Source: Rhizophagus irregularis
Taxonomy: Eukaryota; Glomeromycota; Glomeromycetes; Glomerales; Glomeraceae
Reading direction: 5' to 3'
Length of the DNA stretch: 64,000 nucleotides
Assembly: GCF_026210795.1 (NCBI RefSeq)
Contig: NC_089447.1
Location: forward strand, 1,056,501-1,120,500
Part shown: positions 23,839 to 33,439 of the stretch, one piece after another
Numbering within the stretch: position 1 is the first letter of the stretch
How the letters are laid out: each line of letters begins with the position of its first letter
Position numbers and translations under genes: made by a program
Notes under the pieces: generated by a model
Database searches by the model: none
The model's input: only the letters and a program-made list of their open reading frames with translations
What the model was told of the DNA's origin: nothing

Positions 23839-24714
23839 ATGTCCACCAAAAGAAAATCAATGGTTCATCAAAGAAATTTTCGTGATGACAAGTTACGTCT
23901 CGAGGCTTTAACACATAAGTCTTATCATTATGAAAACCCTTCAACCGGACCCCATAACGAACGTTTAGAATTTTTGGGTGATTCCATCGTCTCCTTTGTT
24001 GTAGCTAATTATTTACATGGTCGGTTTCCTAATTTCAAAGAGGGTCAACTTACCTTATTACGAGCTAATTTGGTCTGTAAAAAAAAATTGGCACAATTTG
24101 CCCTTCAACTTGGTTTAGATAAAGATATTCGTTTAGGGGTTGGAGCTTTACGTGATGGTGGTAGAGGTAGTGAAAAAGTTCTAGAGGATGCTTTCGAAGC
24201 ATATATTGGAGCTGTATTTCTTGATGCAGGTTCTAGTATGTCTGAAGTACAAAAATTTATGGAACCTTTATTAGCTCCAGCCGTTGATGAATTAACCCAT
24301 TGTTCTCCTAACTCAACTTCCGTATTAAAACAAAAATTATTTCAACAAGATAATAGCAACATACAATTACAAATGCTTATTGCAGACCAAATCTTAAATT
24401 CTGATCTTCAAGATCCGATTAATAAACTTCAAACTTGGTCTCAAAGAAGAGGGATGGGAATTCCGGTTTATAAACCTAATAGTGATGAACAAAATGCTGT
24501 CTTTTCTGTTGGTGTATATATTAATGGAAAATGTTTCGGTCTTGGTCAAGCAAGAAATAAAAAGGATGCAAAGAAAGCAGCCGCAATTAATGCTCTAAAA
24601 CATGTTACCGTTAATGGTCAAAACAACGAATTTACTCCTTTTAAAAATGAATTACAACAGTCACATATTAGTTCAAAACACAAATATTCTCTGTCAAAAA
24701 AAATTCTTTATTAA
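23839..24714 (+). CDS. Class I (bacterial-type) ribonuclease III
   Basis: Intronless, 291 aa. RNase III cleaves double-stranded RNA. Domain order is the simple bacterial one: a single endonuclease domain (residues ~12-150) plus one dsRNA-binding domain (~192-256), without Dicer helicase/PAZ parts or the long N-terminal extension of yeast Rnt1/Pac1. Catalytic residues are intact: signature NERLEFLGDS (E41, E44, D48) and VLEDAFEAYIG (D117, E120). Segments FPNFKEGQLTLLRANLV, LAQFALQLGL, RLGVGALRDGG and FEAYIGAVFLDAG recall cyanobacterial RNase III. A basic tail of ~35 residues follows the dsRBD. Class I RNase III genes of proposed cyanobacterial origin have been reported in Rhizophagus (from memory). 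The origin is inferred; the enzyme class is certain. Confidence 0.95.
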   Translation: MSTKRKSMVHQRNFRDDKLRLEALTHKSYHYENPSTGPHNERLEFLGDSIVSFVVANYLHGRFPNFKEGQLTLLRANLVCKKKLAQFALQLGLDKDIRLGVGALRDGGRGSEKVLEDAFEAYIGAVFLDAGSSMSEVQKFMEPLLAPAVDELTHCSPNSTSVLKQKLFQQDNSNIQLQMLIADQILNSDLQDPINKLQTWSQRRGMGIPVYKPNSDEQNAVFSVGVYINGKCFGLGQARNKKDAKKAAAINALKHVTVNGQNNEFTPFKNELQQSHISSKHKYSLSKKILY

Positions 24715-26168
24715 TCCTGTCTTCTAACAGACTACGGTAATTCAACCAAGTCGTTCCTTATCAAAATGATATTAATATTGAAGAATCCTCTTTGAGTACA
24801 GTGATCTTCAGTGTGGATCAACTCGTTAAGGGTATTCTTTTTTCTTTAATAATCAAAAAAAAATATATACATATGTATATATTTCTCTTTATTATTTATT
24901 TCATATTCTTTTTGAATTGATTCACACCGAAGATTATCGTTCTTATTATGTTCGATATTTGGAAGTAGGGTTCTTTGAATGATTTCATTTAATTTTTTTT
25001 TTATTCTCTCATTTGTTTTATAAATATCGTTAAATTATTATTATTATTATTATTATTTAATCACTCCTTAAAGTCTTGATTGTTTACTTTTTTATTATCA
25101 ATAAAAAAAATTTTTTTTACCAACAAACCAGTAATAATAGACCAATTAATGAATATAGAAAATTAATTTTTTTTTAAGGAAAAATTAAAAAGGTTAAAAT
25201 TTTCTTTTTGTTGTACGATAAAACCAGTTTAAACGTGATAGTTACTAAGAACAATGTTTATGTTTTTAATTAAGAGTTAACCAATAAAATTTTTCTGCTG
25301 ATCATCTATAAATTTACATCACCATTCACAATACAAGTTTCTCATGCTATTCTCTCAAAGTAGTTACTTTTAATACAATACTATTTGTATTAAATAGAAG
25401 AAAGTTTATGGCTTTTTTATACGTTTAAAAGAGAAGCCACATTTTTGCTTTGAAGTTTTACTGAACTGGATTTATTATTATTAAGCTTTTTAGTAATATG
25501 GGAAGTTGAAACTCCCGTAATTACACGAACTTTCATTGATAAATATAGAATCCATAACATGGAGTTACAAAATAGCCATTTACCTTTTACTATAGCTTAC
25601 TTCTGGAGGGCAATGTGAATGGAATAGTCCTCATTCAATATTCATTTTCAACAATTATTAATGTCGTACTTTGATAAATAATACTTGGCAGAAGGTTCTT
25701 TAAATGGTTAATAAATAATAACCAATAACGTTGTTGTTTTTATGAGATGAAGATTAAATAATTAGGAAGCCCGGTGTATACAACATGGTTGCACTGATGC
25801 TCATCAATGGAGCGAGAAGAAATTTTTGTTGATAAATAATGATAATGCAATTTCTATAAAGTAATTCTTAATTTCGAAATATAGTGTAATTGTGTTTCAT
25901 TATGGTTCTTTAACCTCCAAAGACCCAATATTTAAAGCAAAAAATAAAATAAAATAAAATAAAAATAATAAAATGGCGGAGTATAAAATATTAAGGTTAT
26001 TTTTTATTAAAACTAAATTTTAACATACGAACTTAAAATATAAAGTATTGTCATTGAACGAAATAGAAAAATTTTACATAATACCTTGTTTATTGTCTAT
26101 GAAAATTTTTTTCATTTATATTAATAAAATCAGTAGATACAAAATTTTAAAAAAAAAATTTACAAAAT
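24715..26168. other. Convergent spacer between RNase III and CDC73
   Basis: 1.45 kb with low coding potential, homopolymer A/T runs and an ATT microsatellite near 25038-25057. It should include both 3' UTRs. No gene or repeat family was recognised. Confidence 0.45.
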
Positions 26169-27326
26169 TTAGGCATTGGATTTTTTTAATACTGCGTTCC
26201 AGAAATCCATATATGCTTCTGCATCTTTATGTCTCATTTCTGGGTGTATTTCAATAATATTAACTTTCCATTTCTGCACTTTCTGAGGTGTAATTTCGTT
26301 ATTATACTTGAAATACACACCAACCACATTATTGAAAGTATCTTCATGCGTCTTCCATTTGTATGATTTAAAGACCCATTCGTTACCATCAGTAATAACA
26401 CAAACAACACGATCCCAATCTGGATCTCTTAAAGATTTGACATTATCTGTTATTTCATATTGAATTCCGTTGTGTGTGAGAAATATATTGTGCTCTATCT
26501 TTCCTCCAGATGTACGAACCGATGATCCTGGTTCAAATCTCTGATCCTCTAATAATTGCTTAACATTATACATTGAAATAAAAGCATTGAATGAAGGTGG
26601 GACAACGATCAATGGAACTTTGGAACCTCTTGATTTCTTGTGATGTGAACGCGATGACCTTGATGCTTCACTAGAATTACGTTCTTGACCTAAAGAATTA
26701 TGAGATCTCTTCAAGAAATAGTCATCTGCAGATTTAATCCATGAAGCATAATCACCTAGTTCGAATATAATGTCTTCTTCAAATATTACAACCTCAGTTG
26801 GCTTAATCGCATTTAGGAACGATTGATAATTTTTTCTGTATTCTTCTCTCTTGGCTCGTTTATTTTTTATGTCTTCTTCTGTTTCCTCTGTTGGTGGTTG
26901 TCGACGTTTTTCATTATTATGTCGACTTGAAGACTGCGATGATGATGAACCTGCTTCTTTATTTTGCCTGTTATTTACGTCAGGTAGAAAAGCAAAGCCA
27001 TTTACAAATGGAAGCCAATCTTTCCTATCCATATATGCCAACCGAGTTGGAATCTGTTGTCGAGTTGCATCCTGTGAATATTCAGTATGGTGTAACTTTC
27101 TTGTAACAGTAGCATGATATAAAGCATCTAATGAATAAAAATTTTCATTTATTTTACTTTGAAAAGTAGTAGTAGTAGATTTATCAAATTTTTGAGATCC
27201 AAGTCGTATAAACTTGGCTTCGTTCAATGTTGAAACTATTGAATCTGACTCATCAAGTAACTCGGCATCTATTCTATGTAAATTGAAATCTCTAAGAAGA
27301 TATATTGGATCGGGATTTTCTGACAT
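26169..27326 (-). CDS. CDC73: Cdc73/parafibromin, PAF1 complex subunit
   Basis: Intronless, 385 aa. Cdc73 is a subunit of the PAF1 complex, which travels with RNA polymerase II and promotes histone modification and elongation. The N-terminal part matches the family: DPIYLLRDFNLHRI, then IRLGSQKF, YSLDALYHATVTR, and ARQQIPTRLAYMDRKDW-like sequence. A charged, Ser/Glu-rich middle with NKRAKREEYRK follows. The C-terminal Ras-like Cdc73 domain is complete: KVPLIVVPPSFNAFISMYN, VKSLRDPDWDRVVCVITDG, EWVFKSYKW, VVGVYFKYNN and the terminal helix DAEAYMDFWNAV. Length is close to yeast Cdc73 (about 390). Confidence 0.96.
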   Translation of the reverse strand: MSENPDPIYLLRDFNLHRIDAELLDESDSIVSTLNEAKFIRLGSQKFDKSTTTTFQSKINENFYSLDALYHATVTRKLHHTEYSQDATRQQIPTRLAYMDRKDWLPFVNGFAFLPDVNNRQNKEAGSSSSQSSSRHNNEKRRQPPTEETEEDIKNKRAKREEYRKNYQSFLNAIKPTEVVIFEEDIIFELGDYASWIKSADDYFLKRSHNSLGQERNSSEASRSSRSHHKKSRGSKVPLIVVPPSFNAFISMYNVKQLLEDQRFEPGSSVRTSGGKIEHNIFLTHNGIQYEITDNVKSLRDPDWDRVVCVITDGNEWVFKSYKWKTHEDTFNNVVGVYFKYNNEITPQKVQKWKVNIIEIHPEMRHKDAEAYMDFWNAVLKKSNA

Positions 27327-28252
27327 CGTTATGAAACAGAAAAACAGAAACAGTAGAGAGGTCTAATTTCATGTTTCCATGAACATATCATGTATATCAT
27401 GTGACTGTTGTGTTGGTAAATTCCAACCAAATTTAATGCCGGCCAAACAACAGTATCACAACTAACCCATTTTTGAATGTTTCACATTAACTATCTCTAA
27501 TACCATTTTTGAATCATTCATTCAAAATATCCTTGAATAATTTTGGCATGGCGTTTTTTTGTAATTTTTGTTTCTCAATCATATTATGCAAGTCTCGTTG
27601 AATTCAGAGTGTCTTCTTATCCCTAAATTATTAAATTAATAAATAATAATGACAAATCCCAAGGTTTGGACAAAAAATTCAGCAAAGGGACTCGTTAGTA
27701 AAGGAAATTCAAGGGCTCGAAAACCAAAAGAGGGCTCGAAAACCTTAGAACTTCTTCCCGAAGAAGAATAGATAAAACTACAAATAAAAGATGAAATTGT
27801 TTTAAGGATTGAGATCATACAACCATTTAAGAAACTAATCTCAGATGATACTATCGTATAGCATTGCATATAGGAATTATAGTATCTCTTTAAGTAATAC
27901 CCGAGGTATTTTATGCGGTGCTCTAGTCGGTATTTAATTAAGGCTTTCTAGTTCTTTTGTGAATAAATCGCATTTCGATATCAAATTTTTCATAACAAAG
28001 CAATTAACTTTTGTTTTGGCGAAAATTATTTTCCTTTACTTATCTCTTTGTATCTTTTCTTAATATAAAGTCTTATCACCTGAGGCGATATTATTCTTAG
28101 GAATAAATCAGCTCATTTCTTGCTATGGTGAAGCCTAATGGCTTTTATATAATTATATATTTATATTATATTTTATCGTATATTCCAAAGTTTTAGCAAT
28201 GAACCAATTAAATAAATTTGAACTAAACTATTTTTTTCGGAAAATGTTCCCT
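27327..28252. other. Spacer upstream of CDC73 with a decayed open frame
   Basis: 926 bp between the CDC73 start and the TRM13 stop, both on the minus strand; it must hold the CDC73 promoter. On the plus strand, 27649-27861 is open for 70 codons apart from one TAG at 27769. The rest shows no coding potential. Confidence 0.4.
27649..27861 (+). pseudogene. Short unassigned remnant with one in-frame stop
   Basis: From ATG 27649, 40 codons (MTNPKVWTKNSAKGLV, GNSRARKPKEGSKT, LELLPEEE) end at TAG 27769-27771. The same frame stays open for a helical, charged segment (IKLQIKDEIVLRIEII, PFKKLISDDTIV) to a TAG at 27859. The composition is protein-like, but no family was recognised. It may be a piece of a decayed gene or transposase; this is speculative. 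Confidence 0.25.
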
Positions 28253-30274
28253 TTACGAAGAAAAATAACCTTTATTTGGTGTAGCAATCAATGCTAAATT
28301 TTCTAGAGAAGTTGATGGTTCAACATAATAAATTAAATTTACATCATATCCATTTGCTTCTAGATACTTGGCTCTCCCTATGTCTATAATTCGTTTACAT
28401 TTGTATCCTAATTGTTCTCTTACCGAATGCTCTAAACCAGAATAATGCAATCTATTAAATAAGAATAATTGTCAACCGACAAATCTAAAGTCGCAGCTTG
28501 TAATACATATTAGTATTAATAACATACTCTTACTTTGTATTTTCTTCATCATCATCTGTTTCATTATAAGTATGATCATCTTCATTGTCGTTATCATCAT
28601 TGTCGCTATTCTCAGTTTCATGAGTAAGTCTTTGTCCACAAATTGCCCAGCTGCTCATCGCGCATATTCGCTTAAAATCATTTTCCGCAATTCCGTAATC
28701 TTGAAGAAATTTATGATATGGATACATGTGATAACGACAAAGTTGGTGACAACATAGTGCTATAACGATCCCGATAACCGGATTCCTGTTGTGTACGGAA
28801 ATAAGTTAGTATGGCTATTTCATCATGACACGAAACTAAGATAATCAAATGATTTACCCATCTATACTAGATTTAGCGTAGTCAACCAACGATTTTAGAG
28901 TGGTATCTGTGGCTGATCCACAAAGATGTTTAGAATATGCCACGACATTTCTGCCTTTTAAAAGATCTAATTTTGACAAATCCAAATCTTTGATATCCAT
29001 TCCGATACGTTTCACCAATAACTTCTTTTCTGAGGTACCTCTTATCGCGCTATCAAACTTTAATATAAATAAAATTTGTCAAAATATATTCCATTAAAAA
29101 AATCAATGGAAATGATATCAACCAACCTTACAACGCGTATTCTTACGATCTACTAAAATAAAAGAAGCTGTTTCATCTTGAATAGCCATTTTTATAAAAT
29201 ATGACAATTCACCTGAAGTAAAGAATTAAAGATTATCGTTAGAAATGAAGAATTATCATAAAAAAAAATAGATTTAAACATTAATAACCTTTGCCAGAAC
29301 CATATTCTATGAAACAGGTGTTTTTGCGTAACAAATTTAATTTTTCTAAATGGCCAATTAAAGAAGCCTTTTCCAAGAGTTAGTTTGATTATATAATAAA
29401 CCGGCAAAAGGATCGCTAAATAAGTATTTATTTATTACCTGTTGGACCGCATGTTTTCTATTTTTAGTTGACTCTCTAAATCGATGAAGTCAAAAATTTT
29501 AGGTGTAAACCTAATAAAGAATTCAAATTCAAAAGGGGCTTACTTTTTTTCCTTTAAGACCATATGATCCATAACTTCCGTCCTTATATCCGGTATAAGT
29601 TGTTGGTACCATTGATTTACATTGCTGATCAATTTATCAAATATTTCTTTAGAAAGATCTGAAAGCGTCACCTTTTCTTCTAATTCAGGAGATGGTAAAA
29701 TACAATTGATATTTGAAGAGAAGTAAGGAGGAGTTGGTGGGGGACGAGAATTACATTTTTCTAAATGTTTTTTGATTTCATCCGTATTTACTGTACTAGA
29801 TAATGAGAAACGAAAAAGCAAAATCATTAATTATTAAGTAGGAAAGTAGGAAATAAATTTCTTTCTATATGTGTCACGTGACTTACTGCGATGGATCATA
29901 GGGGCAGGCAATACGTTCTTTGCCTTTCCATTTTGTGTCATAGATTGCGTGTTCTCCACAAAAATCATTGTCAATCTTTGTTGGAAGATGACAATATCGC
30001 CTAATTTTATTAAAAATGGTTAATTTTAAATAATATGTAATCACCACTTATATAATATTGAATTAAGCGTGAGATCAATCACTTACCTCTTACGTTTTAC
30101 CCAAAAATGACATTGACGAGGCTAAATTTACCGTTATTTAAAAATACTCAAAAAAACGATCATTTTTTTCCGGATCAAATTTTTTATAATTTTTTTTTAC
30201 CCAAAACTTACGTTATTTGGAGGAAGTGGAGGAGGTTCTTCCTTTAGACGGTTCGCTTTAGGTCCTTTTGGCAT
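28253..30274 (-). CDS. TRM13: tRNA:m4X 2'-O-methyltransferase Trm13
   Basis: Ten exons: 30274-30212, 30121-30087, 30000-29887, 29795-29544, 29475-29439, 29367-29289, 29212-29127, 29057-28858, 28785-28534, 28451-28253; 438 aa. Trm13 methylates the ribose of residue 4 in the acceptor stem of several tRNAs. The N-terminus has the CCCH-type finger CHFWVKRKRRYCHLP...FCGEH, followed by the CHHC finger CPYDPSHTV..HLEKC. The methyltransferase core shows KHAVQQASLIGHLE, the SAM motif IEYGSGKGELSYF, ILVDRKNTR, VVAYSKHLCGSATD and GIVIALCCHQLCRY, where the Cys-Cys-His pair is family-specific. The C-terminus has LHYSGLEHSVREQLGYKCKR and LIYYVEPSTSLENLALIA. An acidic insert (about residues 345-375) is lineage-specific. 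TRM8, another tRNA methyltransferase, lies 19 kb away. Confidence 0.95.
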
Positions 30275-30311
30275 AAAAGTTCTGGTTCACAAAATACAAA
30301 ATAGTAAATTC

Positions 30312-30342
<31 letters not shown>

Positions 30343-30954
30343 AAAAACTGGTATATATACTGTATGCTGTGTAGCTTTGAGGTTTGTGAGGTTTGTGCTA
30401 CATTACAGATATCACAGACACTTTTTCAACTTTATTCGTTATAATGCAGTTATTTTAGTCTTTGCAGTTTTTACATTATTTCAAATTTTCATTTTATTTA
30501 ATAATAAAGAAAAAAAGTAATTGAATTGACATTTTGTACAAAAGAAGTTATGTGTAGAGTTTTTTCAATCTACTGGAATTTTCTATTTTGCTATTTTCGT
30601 GTCCATTATAATGAATAAATAATATAAACACAATCAATTTTATATAAAGCTTTATTTATTTATTTTTATTTATCTGATTCGAGTTGACAAAAGGATCTTT
30701 TACAATACTTAACTTATTACAGAATTTGTATATGTCATATGATACATAATAAATACTTTATTTATATAGAGTAGTTGAGTAGTTTATAGCCTTATCGATT
30801 GTTGACAGTTGTCACACTCTATTACAGAATTTTCGCTAACTTCTTCGTTTAAATTTTATAAGAATATTTTATAGAATTAATTAAAAAAAAACCATTTTGA
30901 TAAAATTTACGATACTTTAATCACTCTATAAATTCCTTTGGGAACTCTATCCTC
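30275..30954. promoter_or_regulatory. Divergent promoter region, TRM13 / GID4
   Basis: 680 bp between opposite starts. It contains an uninterrupted A run of about 22 nt near 30317-30338 next to the TRM13 start. No specific factor site was recognised. Confidence 0.45.
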
Positions 30955-32342
30955 ATGTTTGCGGCAAATGATTTCGAACCAGAATTTTATTATACTTCAA
31001 CACCGCCAGATCTAATTTCAACTAGTGATAGTGACTTGGAAGAAAATAACAATGTACAAGAAGAAGACATAGAAACTGGTAATAATGAAACAGCAGACGA
31101 TCTCCCAAACGGACGCCATTATGGTGATTACAATACAATAAATATGGAATTGGATGGTGAATATACTTCTGAAGACGAAGAACAACGTCCTCGTTCAACA
31201 CCAGCATCTACAGGTCACGCTTTTCACCGTCTTGCTGACCCCTATGCCACTCGACATCACCATAGATCTTCTTCACAACGCAGTCGTGGCTTTTCTCCGT
31301 TAGGAACACGGTTTTCGTCTTTGCGGAGACAAAACGCAATTACTTCTTCTTTTCTTACACAGCATATTAAGCATAATAATGAACTTGGAAAACAAGCAAT
31401 ATCTGGTAGTGGTTCAAAAGATTTGGGACAATTTCACTTACCAGAATCTAGTTATTTACGTGCTGGAATGTCTTTCACTGGAACGCAAAACTTAATGAAT
31501 TCACAACCCCAACAAAGAGACGAAGAATGGGAAGTTAAAGTGGTAAATATTAATGAAATTACAGTTATAAAATTGTATTAATTTTAATCGATTATTTTAT
31601 TATGTAGACCGTTCACTATGTAAATTATAAAACCGGAACTGTTATAGGATTAATGGAAGCTTTAAATGTACCGAATAGTTCAAATACAGTTGTTACATAT
31701 TGGGAGGGTGAAATGATTGATTTTGTTAACCATTCTCTTTGGACGGATAAATGGAATTCAAGTCCGGAAATTGATCTTCAACATTGGAAAAAATTTGAAG
31801 CTTTCCGTCAAATGGATGTTCGAAGGTACTTGAAAATTTATGAGGTTATGTCTTTTTAACATTTAATATAATAAATATTCAACCATATTTTTAAATTAGT
31901 ATAATCAGAGGTACTCCAACCAGAGAATGGTTTCAAGAAGCATGTCAAAAGTATATATTTATGAGATGGAAGGGTACGCATTTTATCCTTTTTTTGTTCG
32001 TTACACAAGATTTTTTTTTTTTTTTTTTGAGGTGCATAATTTATAATTTATTATATTTATATAGAACATTATTTTGTTAATGTTACTGCTCAAGAGAGTG
32101 GATTAACTATTGCCGGCTTTTATTATATTTGTATCAGAAGAAGCGATGGTGCTATTGAGGGTAATATTTAGTTTATAATAATAATTAGTTTTATATTATA
32201 TATATAAAACTTGATTATTGATGATAATTCTATTTTATTAGGATATTATTTTGATCCTGTTTCTACACCGTATCAGAAATTAACTCTTAAACCACTGTTA
32301 GAAGGAGATGGAATTTCATTTTGTGATTATAGTCTAAATTAA
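30955..32342 (+). CDS. GID4: Vid24/Gid4-family substrate receptor of the GID/CTLH E3 ligase
   Basis: Five exons: 30955-31542, 31608-31825, 31900-31973, 32065-32160, 32242-32342; 358 aa. Gid4 recognises Pro/N-degrons and brings gluconeogenic enzymes to the GID E3 ligase for degradation. The N-terminal ~150 residues are acidic and disordered. The beta-barrel starts around YLRAGMSFTGTQN and continues through VHYVNYKTGTVIGLMEA, TVVTYWEGEMIDF, LWTDKWNSSPEIDLQHWKKF, EACQKYIFMRWKEHYFV, SGLTIAGFYYICIRR and IEGYYFDPVSTPYQKL. This matches the Vid24 domain through to the C-terminus. A Gid10/Gid11-type paralog is possible, since the family has several receptors in fungi. Confidence 0.93.
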
Positions 32343-33439
32343 AATCACTTTTTGAATATATATTATTTTATTTTATTTTGCCTGACAAAACAACAATTGT
32401 TATATTTTCACATTTATCTTACCGTTTATAGTAAAAAAAAAAAACGACATTATTTTATTCGCAAACAAAAATTTATCAATATATTTTTTTTCATTGCAAA
32501 GGCAAATGAATATCTGTAGTATAGTATTAAGAATTTTTTTTCCTTTTTTATATGAATATAAACAACATATATATGTATATACATATAGTATTTTTAAGAG
32601 ATATATATATATATTTTCAAAAATGAAAAATCGAAAAAAAAATGATTTTTTTTTATTAAAAATCAGAATAATATATATATCCAACTCTATAATTCTTTTT
32701 TTTTTTTCTTTTATTTTTATTTATTTATTTAATTTGTTTTTTTTTTAATGAAAATATTGTAACTAAAGTAACTACTTTTTTTTTTTTGATTTTTTTTTCA
32801 GATTTACATCTATTATTTACAAAAATTTATTAAGTCTCTCAAAGACCATGTTAAAGATTAAAGAAGAATTACCATCCTTTAAATTACTAATACAATACTT
32901 TCCTTTCTTAAATAAGTATTGCTTTAGGTTTGATTTAATAGATCCTATTATTGTCATTTAAATGACGCATTCACTTATTTACTTAATACATCAATTTTTT
33001 TTTTTTAAATATTTTCAGTACTTTTGCTGTTGTTTCTTTTAATTAAAAAAAAAAAGAAAAAAAAATTCAGTAAAAAAAACAACGGTGAAACCATTATTAC
33101 ATTTCAAGTTAAAAAGAAATGATAATAAGGATGAGAAGATAAAAAAAAACGTTAAAAAAGGTAATTGAAAAAAAAAATAATTACAAAGAAATAAATTCCA
33201 AAGTGGTCATGTACATTTACGCAAATTAAACACAAAGATTAATGTAAAACGTATCCTATGAGAGTATTTTCTATAATTCCGTGAATTTTGAGGAACGTTT
33301 AATTATGTATTAAACTAAATGCCCAATAATGCAAGAAATAATTAATATATTAATTAAACCATGACCTATTATACGAAAAAAAAAACCTCCAATCAATTAC
33401 TATAAAAAAAGAAAATGAAAACCAATGACTTTTTTATTG
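32343..33439. other. Convergent spacer, GID4 / MPN gene
   Basis: 1.1 kb of strongly AT-rich DNA with T and A homopolymers and alternating TA tracts (32570-32615). Open frames here (for example 32494-32748 and its complement) are F/I/K/Y-only low-complexity artefacts. It contains both 3' UTRs; no gene was seen. Confidence 0.5.

Noticed and set aside
32400-32748. Overlapping open frames on both strands
   Set aside because: Made of F, I, Y, K and N from A/T homopolymers; typical artefact of AT-rich 3' spacer DNA.
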